Shown here piece after piece: positions 48,992-60,588 of a DNA stretch of 64,000 nt (positions are counted from its first letter, which is position 1; each line of letters starts with the position of its first letter). Location of the stretch: assembly GCF_000524195.1 (NCBI RefSeq), contig NW_020170382.1, positions 660,370 through 724,369 on the forward strand. The letters run 5' to 3'. Below the pieces are notes generated by a model that was not told the DNA's origin, ran no database searches, and saw nothing but the letters and a program-made list of their open reading frames with translations. The DNA is from Echinococcus granulosus (lineage: Eukaryota > Platyhelminthes > Cestoda > Cyclophyllidea > Taeniidae). Both the position numbers and the translations under genes were made by a program.

Positions 48992-51900
48992 CTGCATAAT
49001 AAAGAATACACTATTCTAGATGGTTTGCCTTCTTTCAACATACACAGAATTAAGCTTAATGATCTTGTTGACTGAGATAATTTAAAGTCCTGCACTATCT
49101 GTTCAAGATGGTATTTATTTCCAGTGTCAACAATTTTGGTAAATCGTTTTACATGAACTAGAAAACGGCGGCTTTGGAATCCGTTTAAAGGGATATCTTG
49201 CCTCATTTGCTTCAAGTCATTTGCCTTCTGATACAGTCCACGATCTTACCTTCAGTGAGTCACGGGTGATACCACCAACCAGCTTTGTGTGGGTGACTTC
49301 AATGTTTGAGAGACAAACAAGTATTTTTTTGGAAAATATATCTTCACTCAATTCCATGGGGCAAAGTTTGGCGCTATTTCTCCTTAAAGCAATCTTGAAA
49401 GTGTAAATAGTAAAGCAGGACTTAAATCTTTGCACCAACATGTAGATCGCTATTTCTGCCCACTGAGGCTATGAGAAAACTTGAGAAACTCGCAAAAAGG
49501 CTGTTCTGTTTACGGAAAAGAGTAAACGTGAATCACTCTTAATCACTTCTCCACCATCTTGAATTGAAAGAAGGATTAAGAGCGGAAGTAGTGACTTGTC
49601 ACAAGCAGGAAATTCCAACCTATGGGAGGAGAAAAGGGTCGATTGTTAAAAATGTTAGTGGAGGAAATTAGGAGTTTTTTACAATTAGATGCATGTATAA
49701 TGGGAAGTAGCGAGAAGTACCAGTAAGTAGAGAACTATTAAGATGTTAACCGTTAGATCTGCAATTAGCACAAAACTTCGTGATAACCATTTAATAGGGT
49801 TTAAGAAAATTAATTACAGCTATTTAAATAAATTTGACGTTCCACGACAATCTTGGAAAGCCAAAATAGCTTGAGAATTGAGTTTTAGAGATTTAAGGAG
49901 CGCTGTAAACAAAAGGCACAACCCTAGGACGCAGTGAAATGAACTTTGGACTGTAACATCTGCCACGCAAAAAAGAACGACCGAAATTGCGTCCTAAACA
50001 CGAAGTTAAGGCAGTTTATTGATGGAAAAGACGGCTGGGTCAGTATGACATATGTCGCGTCCAGAGGTCAAGGATGCGACTGCTACCGATATACAGGAAT
50101 TATTAAGGATTCCAGTTACACAGGCGTTGCAAATGCCAAGTGTCCTCAGTAAATCAGACGGCTGCGCGGCTACTTTAGCCAACAGAATAACACAAGACCA
50201 CACCCAGCAAAGAAAATTCTAGATTGGTCACTCTTTCCCCCCTCCCCAATCTACCTTGGCATCCCCCCTTGCTATTACAGAAGGAAATTCGAATGAACTT
50301 TCAAACAGCACCATTGCCGTTATTACTGAATTCAGGGCGTTCAAGTGTGGAAACAGTTAAACGACTAAGAACAGATTCAATAAACAAAGCAGCCTGGTTG
50401 TAACAATAAAAGCAATTTTAATAAGTTAAAGGGAAGACTAATATCACAATAGTTAGCCGAAAACTATGATAATTTTTACCAAAAAGGAGGTAAATCAAAG
50501 ATGTTTATCTTTAAAGAAATGAAGTTTTGGGTGCATGATTCCAGAATTCTTTACTAAAAACCAAAGGTCCATTTTAAAGGTCATGAACATCGAACAAATT
50601 TAGCCTTCAAACATAAATTAGCACAAAGACCATAAGAGTCGCGTCTATACAGTGCTAGAATTCGCAGAAATGCTTAATGTTTGGGTTACCTAAACTGTAT
50701 CACTTAAAGCATTCGCTCTCAACGTCACTTATGTGTAGCGTTCCGATTATGTCATCTAAACTCGGCGTCGCAAGTAGGTGGCACGGGCCCTTCATAGGTT
50801 TAGGCTACCCACTTGCATCAAATCATGCGTTGTAAAAAGGCCTCTTGAGGTTAAACAAATCAAGTGGATGCTAGATGCTGTGAGATAGTTACACCCCACT
50901 CCGTTTTGGGGCAGCTGTAGCAGCAAATGGATTGGGAGGTAGGGTGTGTATCCAAAGAAAGCGCATTCATCCCATCATTAGGGCTGGTGGTGTTACGAAA
51001 GTACGGGAGAAGCTTTTAATTCAAATTCAAAATGAACACAAGTCGACGATGCCAGAAGGGCTGGGTACTCGGATGCACTCAGAAACTGAGAATGTTGGTA
51101 GGAGAGCTTTTTTAGTGCGGCGGTTATCCTGTGATGGATTATGAATGCATCGTAAGCATATCCTTTGACATTAAAACGCCTTATATGTGTTCATGTCAGT
51201 GACTTTATCAACGCTTATCCTTCTTGTAGGTGAAAAGTAGCACTTGAGTTATACGGAGTGACAGTGGACTTAAATGCAAAGAAAAGATGGTAGTGAATTC
51301 TCTAGACATTTGGCCAAAAAAAGCCTATTCAATGCAATCCTAACACTTCGAATAGCTTGATTCAGCGGTGAACAACTAATAAGCACATGAAATGCGCTTG
51401 ATACTAGAATCCAAATACAAAAAATATACCTTAAGAAAGTATGAAGCCATGCACAACTTCAGATGTCAAATGAAGAACCAAAACTTCACATAAACGGTCG
51501 CAACAGATATCGACGCCCTTCGTCAAACACGTGATACCAGGGCAACAATGACAGCTTATTCAATCATTAATGAATCTTTTGGAGAAGCAGTTTTTCCTTT
51601 ACAAAGAACTATATCAAATTCCAACGCTGTGGAGGGACATGCAGTTGAAATGAAGACAGATTAATCGGCTATATTTCAAGCTATAAAAAATAAGCAAGTT
51701 CATTTCAAGTCTAGAGTGAATTGCCTTTCCACTCATTTATTAAGCAATCATCTGAATTGGTAACAAATGATACTGCGGTTTTTCATGATGAATTGACGAA
51801 AGTTGATAATCCCCATAGAGGAGAGCTACAAGAAAAACGGAGGAATGCTATCTGAAAAGATCGTGAAACAACCTTTCAAACGTTCATGTCGAAAAATGAC

Positions 51901-54900
51901 GAATGAATAGGGCATTAAAATTTGTATGAGATTTGCAGCTCTGATTGAAAAGTTTAATGTTAAAGAAAGTTATTTAAACCAAACAAATTGTTCCAAAAAA
52001 AATGGACCCAAGAAGGCGAAAGAGAACGGTACCCGAACAGAAAATAAAAACGAAAGACAATTACCAGGCAAAGGCGTAAAGAAGCGCAAAGTGCAAAGGC
52101 GAATGGAGGTAGGTAGGAAGGGAGAGGGAGAGAGAGCAAGAGATCAGCCGGATTGACGCGTAGCGAATGTGCATCAAGCGCGAGACAAAGGCATGAGTAA
52201 AGCACCAGCAGCTCCTGCACTGGAGGTAGAGACAAAGATCGGATTCGTCTCAGGCAGTCGTCTGTGGAAATAGGCAGAAGCGAGGGAGGTAATCACGGCG
52301 TGCGTCACAAAGACCACCAATTCGCCCTGTCTGTCGAGAAGATTCACGATGGGCTGGAACGCCTGAGTCACCAAAAAGGTCACACCCCAGTTGATTGCCA
52401 CTGCAGCCGAGCACGCTGCACCTCGATAATCAGCGGGGAAGAGTTCTAGGACGATCAGCGTTGCTAGGGGACCCCAACCGCACTGGTAGCCCAGCAGAAA
52501 AACCAGTATCGCGGCCAGTGGCGAAATTGGAGCCGAATTCGGGAACTTGACAGACAAGAAGAGGTGAGGGAAGGATGCAATGGGAATGTTAGTGGGTTAT
52601 AGAAAGGGAGAGGTCAGAGCTGCTGCTGCGATATGCATTGTTGCATGAAAGTAGCGAAAACAAAAAAGTTAAGGCTAGTGATGGCATTCTAGTGGTCTTG
52701 GATGGCAGGTTTGATAGGGTTGCAGACTACTGGCTAATTCATAAAAATCAGAATAATTATCGAGCTTAACGGATAACCAAAATGATACAAAATAATAAAA
52801 AAGAGATTTTTAATACTTCTAGACAAAAACACCTTTCTGAAAAAGGAGAGAGGTTAGATAGAATCAAAGAAAGTGTGTCAATTAAGTCAATTTTGGAACA
52901 GAAAATCGCATTCACTCATTGATACTAAAATACCTATTTTATGAAGCAATTTTTCCACAAAAAATGTGGATCCTAAATGACTCAAACAAAAATGTTCGTT
53001 GTTTTATAACATTGAAAAGTCTTTAAAAAAGTGCTTATGGTGACAATTGACGGGACTTTTAGTTCTACTTGGTTTAGATGTATTACTGAAGAGATAGCTT
53101 TGACATTTGTTGGTCTTAGTTGAAAAATAATAATAATAATTCCAACCATTTATTTCCGAGTTGGGGTGCTTTCAGTTGGATATCACAATGTTAGCCTTAG
53201 GATTTTGGGAATGGAGGAAATACATAGGTACATGCGGAATTAACTATGGACCTTCTTTCACTGTTTGAAATAAAAATTAAATCAGATTCAATAGCTGAAG
53301 CGTTGAGAAATTGGGCGATTCCATGAGGTTAAAATGCAGTGCAAAAGATAAGCGATGGTAGGGATCACAAAACATATGGCGTGGGAGTAAAATGAAATGG
53401 CAAGAGATTCAAAAGTTCATACCCACACATATGAATTGTAAAAGAAGCTCTGCTCACACCGGTAAATGGTTTTTATTCGGCAACGTTAACCAGCCTTGGA
53501 TCACAAAAAGCTTGCATTAGATGGACCGATTTCCAACTTTTGGGAAAAAGCTTAATGAATTATGAATAAAGTAAATCAATGACCAATATTAATTGCTTTG
53601 AAAAATGGACAATTGGTCTGTAAGTACCCTCCACAGAGCTTGAATTAACTACCAAAGAAAATTCACCACAGTAAGTACGTAGCCTACAAAGTGAACCAAA
53701 GTAAGACGAAAGACAGCTTTGCTAGACAAGTTTCCGCGTTTAAAATAGTATGCCTACACGACTACCTCGGTTTCAGTCCAAAATAGATGAGTTGAATCTA
53801 GCTATTACAAAAACTTATGCGATCTTTAGGAGACTATCAAGATAATGATGAGCGCACAAATTCTGTCCGCTTTTTTGGGAAGATGTTTGAAACAGCCGAA
53901 AATAACTGTTTGACCCGGACTCAGAACAAAGACGTCAACAAGTTATCTGTAGTGCCAAACTTTACTGCAATGGAAAACAGCAGTTCAGGGGTGCGAAATT
54001 CGTCAAATTCAACTGCGCAAAGCAGTTGAAAAAAAATTCCCCTGACTGGAGAAAACTTTGACCAATTATTCACATACGATTGAAAGTTAGACAAATTCTT
54101 CGCCTTGTACCCAGCAATAAAAAAACATAAGCGCATATGCGAAGGCAATTTACGTCGATCAGGCGATTCGACAGTTAGTGAAAACATATATGATCTATTC
54201 ACCAAGACACTGCCGAAGCCCCACTTCTGTTCCATTTAATCGGTTGGTAGGTTATATCAAAGGCAATAGGGAATGCTACCAAAGGAACCAGTGTAACATC
54301 AATAATGATACTAGATTCCAGAAAAGCCCTTGATACAATACTTTGTGGGTTATTAGAAGGAACGGAACAAAGCCGCGCGACTCGAGACGATGGCATACAC
54401 ACAAACAATTACCCATTGCGCTGGTGTTACTGCAACTCTAACTGAACAACCAGAAATTAGACTCTACATAGCCAAGTGTTGGAAGATGGGAAATGCGCAG
54501 AAAAAGCAGAAGAATGCTGATGACAATTACCACAGAGTATTTTAGTTGCGTAAAATACCACTTCCCTAATCTCTCGCATTGCCTAAAGTCCTGCCACCGA
54601 ATTCAACTATTAAGGAAGTTTGGATGACAGTTTGACGGCGTTAAACGTGAATGAAAGCGTTGGATTTAGATCAGTCATGTAGACAATCAAAATACGTCTT
54701 GAAAATTAAATTAGGCATTTTTACCTTCTCTCCAAAGTGCTGAAAGAAAGCCAGTCAAGCTAATCAAACTACCATCTGTGGCCAAGCTCAAAGAAGGGAT
54801 ACTTGCGCGTATTTGGATCAGCAAATAAAATGAGAGTAAATATTCTCAACTAAACTATCCAATTCTCACTCACAATATCAATGAAGTAAACCAATTTGCC

Positions 54901-57900
54901 ATCGGTTTTAAGAAGAATTGCTCGCAGGTACATTGTATTAATAGCTAAACTAAAGCGCAGGCAGGTATACATCGTTGAGAGGTGAAATTATATGTAATAA
55001 AACATTTCGCAGTTCGCATGCCACTTAACAATCCATCATGCTAGCTACAAAAAATGTAAACAAGCCCCGTCACTCCAAGTAGTCTCTTTTTACAGCTGTT
55101 GATAGGAAAATGAAACAGCATTCAATTGTCGATGTCACAAGAAACCAAACCGATAAGGAATAAGGTTGCAGCTGGATTTTTGATTTAAAGCAGCAAGATG
55201 CCTATAATTTGGCCACCAGGCTTATAGTCCTGTAAACCTTCTCCAAGTTGACGGTTACATTTATTGTAAATTAGTTTGATTCATGACTGTCAAAGATGAC
55301 CCACGTGTTGCATCGATGGCGCCACTAAGTAAAACCACCCTAAAAGAACGATAATTTCACGTTTTGCCGACCAAATGTGCAAAACAAGCGTTCACTACAG
55401 ATAGCTTAAACCGCGTAGACTCACACCCACCTAATAACTACAAAGGTATTCCTATACATGCACACCTGCGTACTTTCGCACCCGTCTTAAGTGATAATTC
55501 AAACAATATGTCGGCTTCACTTATCCTCCTAACCTTCCAGCCTTTTCAAGCGCGTCGGTAAAAAAGGTTCCTTTATTCAAGAAAAACTTGAAAAGTATAA
55601 ATAAGGACTCACTTGCTGGCCGATGGCGAAGAAGAACATGGAGATAGACATGAGAACGCCCGTGGCAACTACCAGGAGGCGTCGGGGCAGGCGATTGATG
55701 ATGAGGAAGGAGGCGAGGAGGGAGAAGAAGAGTTGGGCCAGTCCGAGGGTGAAGGCACAGCGCGCCGAGTGAGTGACGTGGACCATACGTTGACACAAGG
55801 GTTCAGTGTAGAAAGTGATCACATTGATGCCTGTAGTCTGCTGTGCCACCATCAGCAGCAGCGCAATTCGCAGATTGGCACTCAACTCTGGTGGGATGGT
55901 GACGCAAGGCAGCAGGAGGCGAACCAGCCAAGAGGTGGAACTGCTATCGCCAGCACTGTCTCTGAACACGTGCTGGCGCTGGGGTAAGAATGGAGGCTTC
56001 TCAGCGTCGGCACTGCTATCTGAGGGAAGTTCGGACAGTTCTTGTACCGCCACCTTTTGCTATAGAGAAAAGATTGATAAAACCAGTTTTACCTGATATA
56101 ATACAGACTGAGCTCCCATAGGTTACTAATGATTCTTTCCAAAAAGTATTTGCTTAAATGGATCACAAAATTGGATCAATGGCGCTACAGGATTCAACAT
56201 TTGTATCGACCAACAGGTTGGATTGCATCCCTTGCTAAGCAGATTTATTCTCAAATAAGGAATAAAGATCCTGTTGTTACTGTACTAGCACTGGAAAAAA
56301 CGACAGAAATAAAATCTAGTGTTCTTATGAAAACGAGTCTAGTCATAACAACTGGTCGGGGGATTCGAAGCCTACAATAAACTGATTTATTTTTCTAAAA
56401 TCGACTTCTTAAGGCGTACAATTCAACAGTGTAAGGTGGTACAGTATGCAAACAGCCAAAAAATACTTTATTTAGGATGAAATCAACTTCATTTCAAGAG
56501 CATTTTTTGACCTTTGGAGTGCTTATTTCGATTCTGCTCAACCGAAAATGTAATTTGAGAATGGTTTTAATAATACGACAGAATTCAGCACTAATGTCAG
56601 TCAGTGGACAAAATTACAAACTAATTGGAACTATTTTCCCTCAAAGAAGAAAGAACGTTATGATATCTACCGCAAATCCGAATACCAGACTGCTCATCGG
56701 TATAATGAACGCAAGCTTCATCGTGATAAATCGAGCTATTTCAAAAAATTTCGCAGCTCAATTAAAAGTGACCGAAATATGGAATCCGATAGCTTGACGA
56801 ACAAAAAAAACGTTTTTTTTTTCTGTTGAAAAAGGGTTTAAGTGCAGTCAGTGATTAACGAAATACGTTTTATTTTGTGAATATTGAGTTTTTGAGGTGT
56901 TTGAATAACCAATAATACAGCCTAAAGTGAGCAGAATTCTTTTAAAGATAAAAAACGGGCGCATAGATACCATGGTATTTAATGAGAAGGGAAATAGTAG
57001 ACAGAAAGTCAGTGTACAGAACAGAAGCCGGATACCAGGGTGCAACCACTGCACACGTGGCACCCACACACACGCATACAACCACACAACACATTAGAAT
57101 TACGCGTAGGAAGCAAAGCATTTATTGGAAAGAAAAAAAGCGCTATTCATTTAATAAGTACGGATAGCTTTAAAAGCGTGTCTCCCTCAAATGTCATGAG
57201 AGAAAGGTTTGACAGGGTCAGAAGGGTCTTGGATAGGAGCAGACAAGGCATATTCAACTACCAGACACTAAAATATTCGTGGAGCAACGTCTACTTCTAC
57301 GTTGAGTTAAAAAATCGCTTTTTATATATACATATGTACATAATAGTCGTTTAAGGATATTTGCACTTGTCGATAGCCTAGGGTTTAAAAGCAGGGCAAA
57401 AACCCTCTCTGAAACTCGTTAGCTTTGCGATGTATGTAGCTGTCACGACCGTGGATCATGGAAACAACTATAAGTTGTGAACTGTAGGGCTAAAGTCAAA
57501 ATAAGTCAATTGAAAATTAAGAGAATCCCTAAAATAGATCTCAGAAGTCATATCAGATTACAGAGAATTAAAAGTTTCAGGTTATTAAGAATTGTGTTTT
57601 GTATGTAAAATAAACACATTATCTGTTGTCCTAGCACGATTAGTTAAGGTATCTTGCACCATTACTACATTTAATTAAGCAACCTATGGATTACCAAAGC
57701 ATTAAAAGTAGACTTGATGCATAAACGTAAACAAATCATGGGGACACAGGATATTGTCCAAAGGCAAACCACCGCCGACTGGATTCATGGGCATTTAATA
57801 TGGACCAGTCCGCGAAGGATGTAAAGCAATCCGTGAGAGAAATTATCAGAATTAAAGTGTGAATCAAAATTGGAGTTATTCATCCGCATAAGAAACAAGA

Positions 57901-59241
57901 AAGTCCGCTGGAAGCCACAAACAAGGTTCAAAACTCCCGTCTTATTCCAACCCGAAACAGCCTAAATTATGCTATAAGTGGAGATACGTGATCGAGGTTT
58001 GATAACGGTGGTTACTATCAGAAAGTTATATGAAGGTGGATGGACACATTCATTGGGTTTCAACTCACCAACATAAAGAATGTCAAGATGTGTAATAATC
58101 CATCAGATGCATGAATAGGGCGTGAGTTTCGTTCAAGCACAGATATGTGAAGGTATTTCAAGAGTCACTTCTCTCGTAAAAATCACTTATTTAGTTGTAT
58201 TTAGGAGTCCAAAATTAATAAAGACACTACTAAAGACGCTCTGGATGAATTATTGTAAGATAAATTATCGACGAATGCCAAGGAGAAAGCTATAAGTGTA
58301 GCCTTTTGTTGACATGAGTTGTTTTACGTAAAGCAAGTCACGTAGAGTCTCAAGCCATCACGTTTTTCAACCTCAATTCGGATTCGAAACAAAAGTATAA
58401 GCTGCTCTCTGCATTTTTGAAGACATGTACCTTTGAAATTTGTTTGGTGGCCATTAACTGGGGGACATAAAAGGCAAATACGGAAGACTAAAAGCGACCA
58501 CCCACATCCAATCGAAGCCAAGTGAGGTTCCTCAAAGCCGCTTGCATCTGGTTGCGTTTTGCCAACCAAGCCGGCGACTCGGGCAGATAGAAAGTAGCCC
58601 CGGAAAGCACCACCGAGATGAGGACCATGAGTTCCGCAGTCTCGTACCACGTAGCAACCATACCGCAGTAGTAGGCGAAACAGGTGCCCGCCACCGTGGC
58701 GACCTGAGCAAGGGAGCCGATTCGGCCCGATTGGTGCGGTGGCGCGACCTCCACGAGGTAGACGGAGCCCACGGCGGTCATCATGCCAGCGGCGAGACCG
58801 GAGAGGATGCGGCCGAGGAGGAGGGAGGAGACGAGAAGTGGCTCCACCTTGGTGGAGGGAGGTGAGAGACCCTGTGCGGCAGCAATCAACAGCCAACCGA
58901 TGATGGAGGGCGCGGCAGATATGCGAAGCGCTGCACGTCGACCCAGGGTGTTGAGAACCGGGCCCACGATAAGGCTGCCAACTAACGCCCCCAGGTTAAT
59001 TAAACTGGAGAAGAAGGCAATCAGGTTGTCGCCAATGAGTAGTTGCGCAGAGACTGAGGATGAGAAACCGAGAGAGATACCTGGATGGATAGAATTATGC
59101 AGGCAATGTTTATAGCTGGTGCAGAAAGTCTGGGAGCATGTAATGCAATGCAAACATACCGCAAATAAAAGGTCCAATTGATATTATAGTTACGGTTGCA
59201 GTGAATCTGATGTGGTGAATGTGGTAGCTCCCCGTCATCAT
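48623..59241 (-). CDS. SLC2A/GLUT-family sugar transporter with two alternative last exons
   Basis: This 12-helix facilitative sugar carrier is nearest in style to class III GLUTs (GLUT6/8) and insect trehalose transporters. Minus-strand exons: 59241-59160, 59080-58506, 56059-55613, then either 52545-52174 or 48991-48623. Phases are 1, 0 and 0, and both last exons take phase 0, giving 491 or 490 residues (GLUT8 has 477). Signatures: LGRRAAL after TM2 (74-76 GRR), PESPAWL after TM6 (194-200), QQTTGIN in TM7 (292-298, family QQ-SGIN), GWGP in TM10, and PETN after TM12 where most relatives have PETKG. The N-terminus is assigned to the tandem ATGATG at 59241; the frame stays open upstream, so a longer start is possible. 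Confidence 0.9.
49250..49357 (-). other. Exon-like ORF with a strong donor in the SLC2A last intron
   Basis: An open frame from an ATG (MELSEDIFSKKILVCL) runs to CTGAAG followed by GTAAGA in phase 0. I do not recognise the peptide. The phase would fit the unassigned exon at 47810-48058, which would make a gene wrapped around the distal transporter exon, but nothing else supports this. Confidence 0.2.
50715..51140 (-). repeat. Dispersed repeat, right arm of an inverted pair
   Basis: This is the reverse complement of 43965-44375 over about 410 bp, with the palindrome-like end (ACGTCACTTATGTGTAGCG) at its left edge. It lies in the last intron of the transporter gene, between the two alternative terminal exons. 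No ORF is shared by the two copies. Confidence 0.75.
51736..51741 (-). terminator. Possible poly(A) signal for the proximal SLC2A last exon
   Basis: AATAAA on the minus strand about 430 bases beyond the stop of the proximal terminal exon. Its use would end the short transcript before the distal exon. Confidence 0.4.
52174..52545 (-). CDS. SLC2A-family transporter alternative last exon, proximal (TM10-TM12)
   Basis: The acceptor is cttcttgtctgtcaag and the phase is 0. The exon has 124 codons with stop: FLLGYQCGWGPLATL (TM10), ELFPADYRG, AAVAINWGVTFLVTQAFQPI (TM11), then a hydrophobic TM12 and RRLPETN, with a Ser/Ala-rich tail ending LSRA. An AATAAA on the minus strand lies at 51741-51736. It is the sister of the exon at 48623-48991, with about half of the aligned residues identical by eye. 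Confidence 0.9.
   Translation of the reverse strand, partial: FPNSAPISPLAAILVFLLGYQCGWGPLATLIVLELFPADYRGAACSAAVAINWGVTFLVTQAFQPIVNLLDRQGELVVFVTHAVITSLASAYFHRRLPETNPIFVSTSSAGAAGALLMPLSRA
55613..56059 (-). CDS. SLC2A-family transporter exon 3 (central loop, TM7-TM9)
   Basis: The exon begins after ttttctctatag and ends at CAGCAA before GTGAGT, in phase 0 at both ends. It encodes residues 220-368: an acidic/Ser-rich cytoplasmic loop, then LRIALLLMVAQQTTGINVIT (TM7, the sugar-contacting helix), TM8 and the loop NRLPRRLL, where many relatives have DRxGRR, then TM9. The donor at its end is shared by two alternative terminal exons. Confidence 0.93.
58506..59080 (-). CDS. SLC2A-family transporter exon 2 (TM1-TM6)
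   Basis: The exon begins after ctatccatccag and ends at GAT before GTGGGT. It encodes residues 28-219: SSLINLGALVGSLIVGPVLN with GRR (TM2/3 loop), LLGRILSGLAAGMMTAVGSV with YLVEVAPPHQSGRIGSL (TM4/5 loop signature) and PESPAWL at the start of the large loop. All of these are hallmarks of the major-facilitator sugar porters. Confidence 0.93.
59160..59241 (-). CDS. SLC2A-family transporter exon 1 (N-terminus, TM1)
   Basis: This exon encodes 27 residues plus one base, starting at ATGATGACG and covering the first half of TM1 (FTATVTIISIGPFIC). It ends in TTTGCG before GTATGT; the odd G joins GT of the next exon to make the Gly of CGISLGFSS. Upstream in-frame Met codons exist, but a conserved longer N-terminus is not evident. 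Confidence 0.8.
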
Positions 59242-60588
59242 GAACAATGCACGCTGGAACGTTCCGTACCAAAATAATCTGGTAAAGCGCTCTGCCGATG
59301 CAATCACGTTACGAGAAAGCCGAGGCTGGATTGCACAAGCTTGAAATGTGATTGGGTGCATGTGGCCTTGAAGCAGCAGCATGCTGAAGGTACGTACAGT
59401 TCTACATTTTCTCCTACTTTTCATTCATTTCTGTTCGTAACAGTATTAAAGTTGTACTATTATTGCTTAATGCTCCTGATTAGTTTTAGATGGTGTTGTC
59501 TTTAAAACGTGGAACTCTAAAACCGATTCAATAAACATCAATAACTAACTAACCCTGATCTAGTAATAAGGCACGATGGGTTTGGGTTTGAAGTGTCTCT
59601 ATACTAAGGATAATATTCGTAATAATTAGGAGCCCAAAACATATTGTTAGAGAGCAACTCAGATGTAAATCGCCTAAAAGATCCGAAACAGCACTCATGC
59701 CAAGAATATCTGAATTTTGAAACGGATTTGTGCGTGTTTCCAGTAGCGCCTACAAGTGTTTGATTTGGGTTTTTGAGTCAATGAATACTTTGCATCTAGC
59801 TATGCCTGCCAAACGTTCTCTAACTGAACTGTAATACAATGGCCATGCCAGTAGCGCAAATACCTTCTCTACGCCAAGTATATACATTCCGCCTGAGTAT
59901 TGTTTAATACCTATATTGTTTAAATGTGCATTTCAGGGAGGAGGCAAGGTTATACTTCGAGTCTGGTGACAGAGTCGGCGTCTCTCAAGCCTAAGAGCAA
60001 TCGCGGTTCTTCCCCCTCTAAACTTTGTACTTATTTTCCAGACCCCCTTTCCTCTAATAAATCTGTCGGGTTTAGATTAACCGGGTTGTTCAAAGAGCAC
60101 TAGGAACAGGGAAGAGGAGACCTGCTAGTCACGCCCTACAACCTTGTCTTCATTCGCTTTCAGGAAAGTTTTGGGGTGCTACAGAACATCCTTGCTTATG
60201 CTACGAAAACTTGAGATAAAAGCTTAGAGTCGAAAAACTATTGGAACAACTTGAATAAGCATTGAACTTAACATTTTGCACAAAACTTAACATTTCGCAC
60301 AAAACCTAACATTTTGTGAAAGCAGAGATAAATTTAATACAATCTTGTAACATTATATAAAATATTTTAGTGGCCTTAGACAACCGAGGCACTATATTTT
60401 GAATCGGAAAGTACCTACGCATAATCACCTTAGAAATAGCTGTTAAAAGATAGAAAGATGGAGTATTATGGTAGCTTAGTTATTATTATATTCTTTTTTA
60501 CTATGTAAACTTCCCTTACAACCCACTGCAACTAACGCACGTGTTTTATTTACCATAGTACGTTCCGGTAAATTTGAAGGCGTGTGAG
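59242..60588. promoter_or_regulatory. Divergent intergenic region between transporter and CASP
   Basis: The transporter (minus) and CASP (plus) start codons face away from each other across about 1.35 kb. The region must hold both promoters unless far 5' untranslated exons exist. I see no defensible TATA or initiator. It contains the repeat block at 60160-60193. Confidence 0.4.
60160..60193. repeat. Short dispersed repeat block, copy 2
   Basis: CTTTCAGGAAAGTTTTGGGG, followed by TGCTACAG, matches the block at 19795-19832. Similarity fades outside it. Confidence 0.4.

Noticed and set aside
52174..52545. A second, tandem transporter gene instead of an alternative exon
   Set aside because: There are no exons for TM1-TM9 between 48991 and 52174, while both terminal exons fit the same donor in the same phase.
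58324..58505. Extension of transporter exon 2 to the frame's stop codon
   Set aside because: The frame stops shortly after LRLDVGGRF; the donor GTGGGT at 58505 gives the phase needed for exon 3 and a normal length for the central loop.
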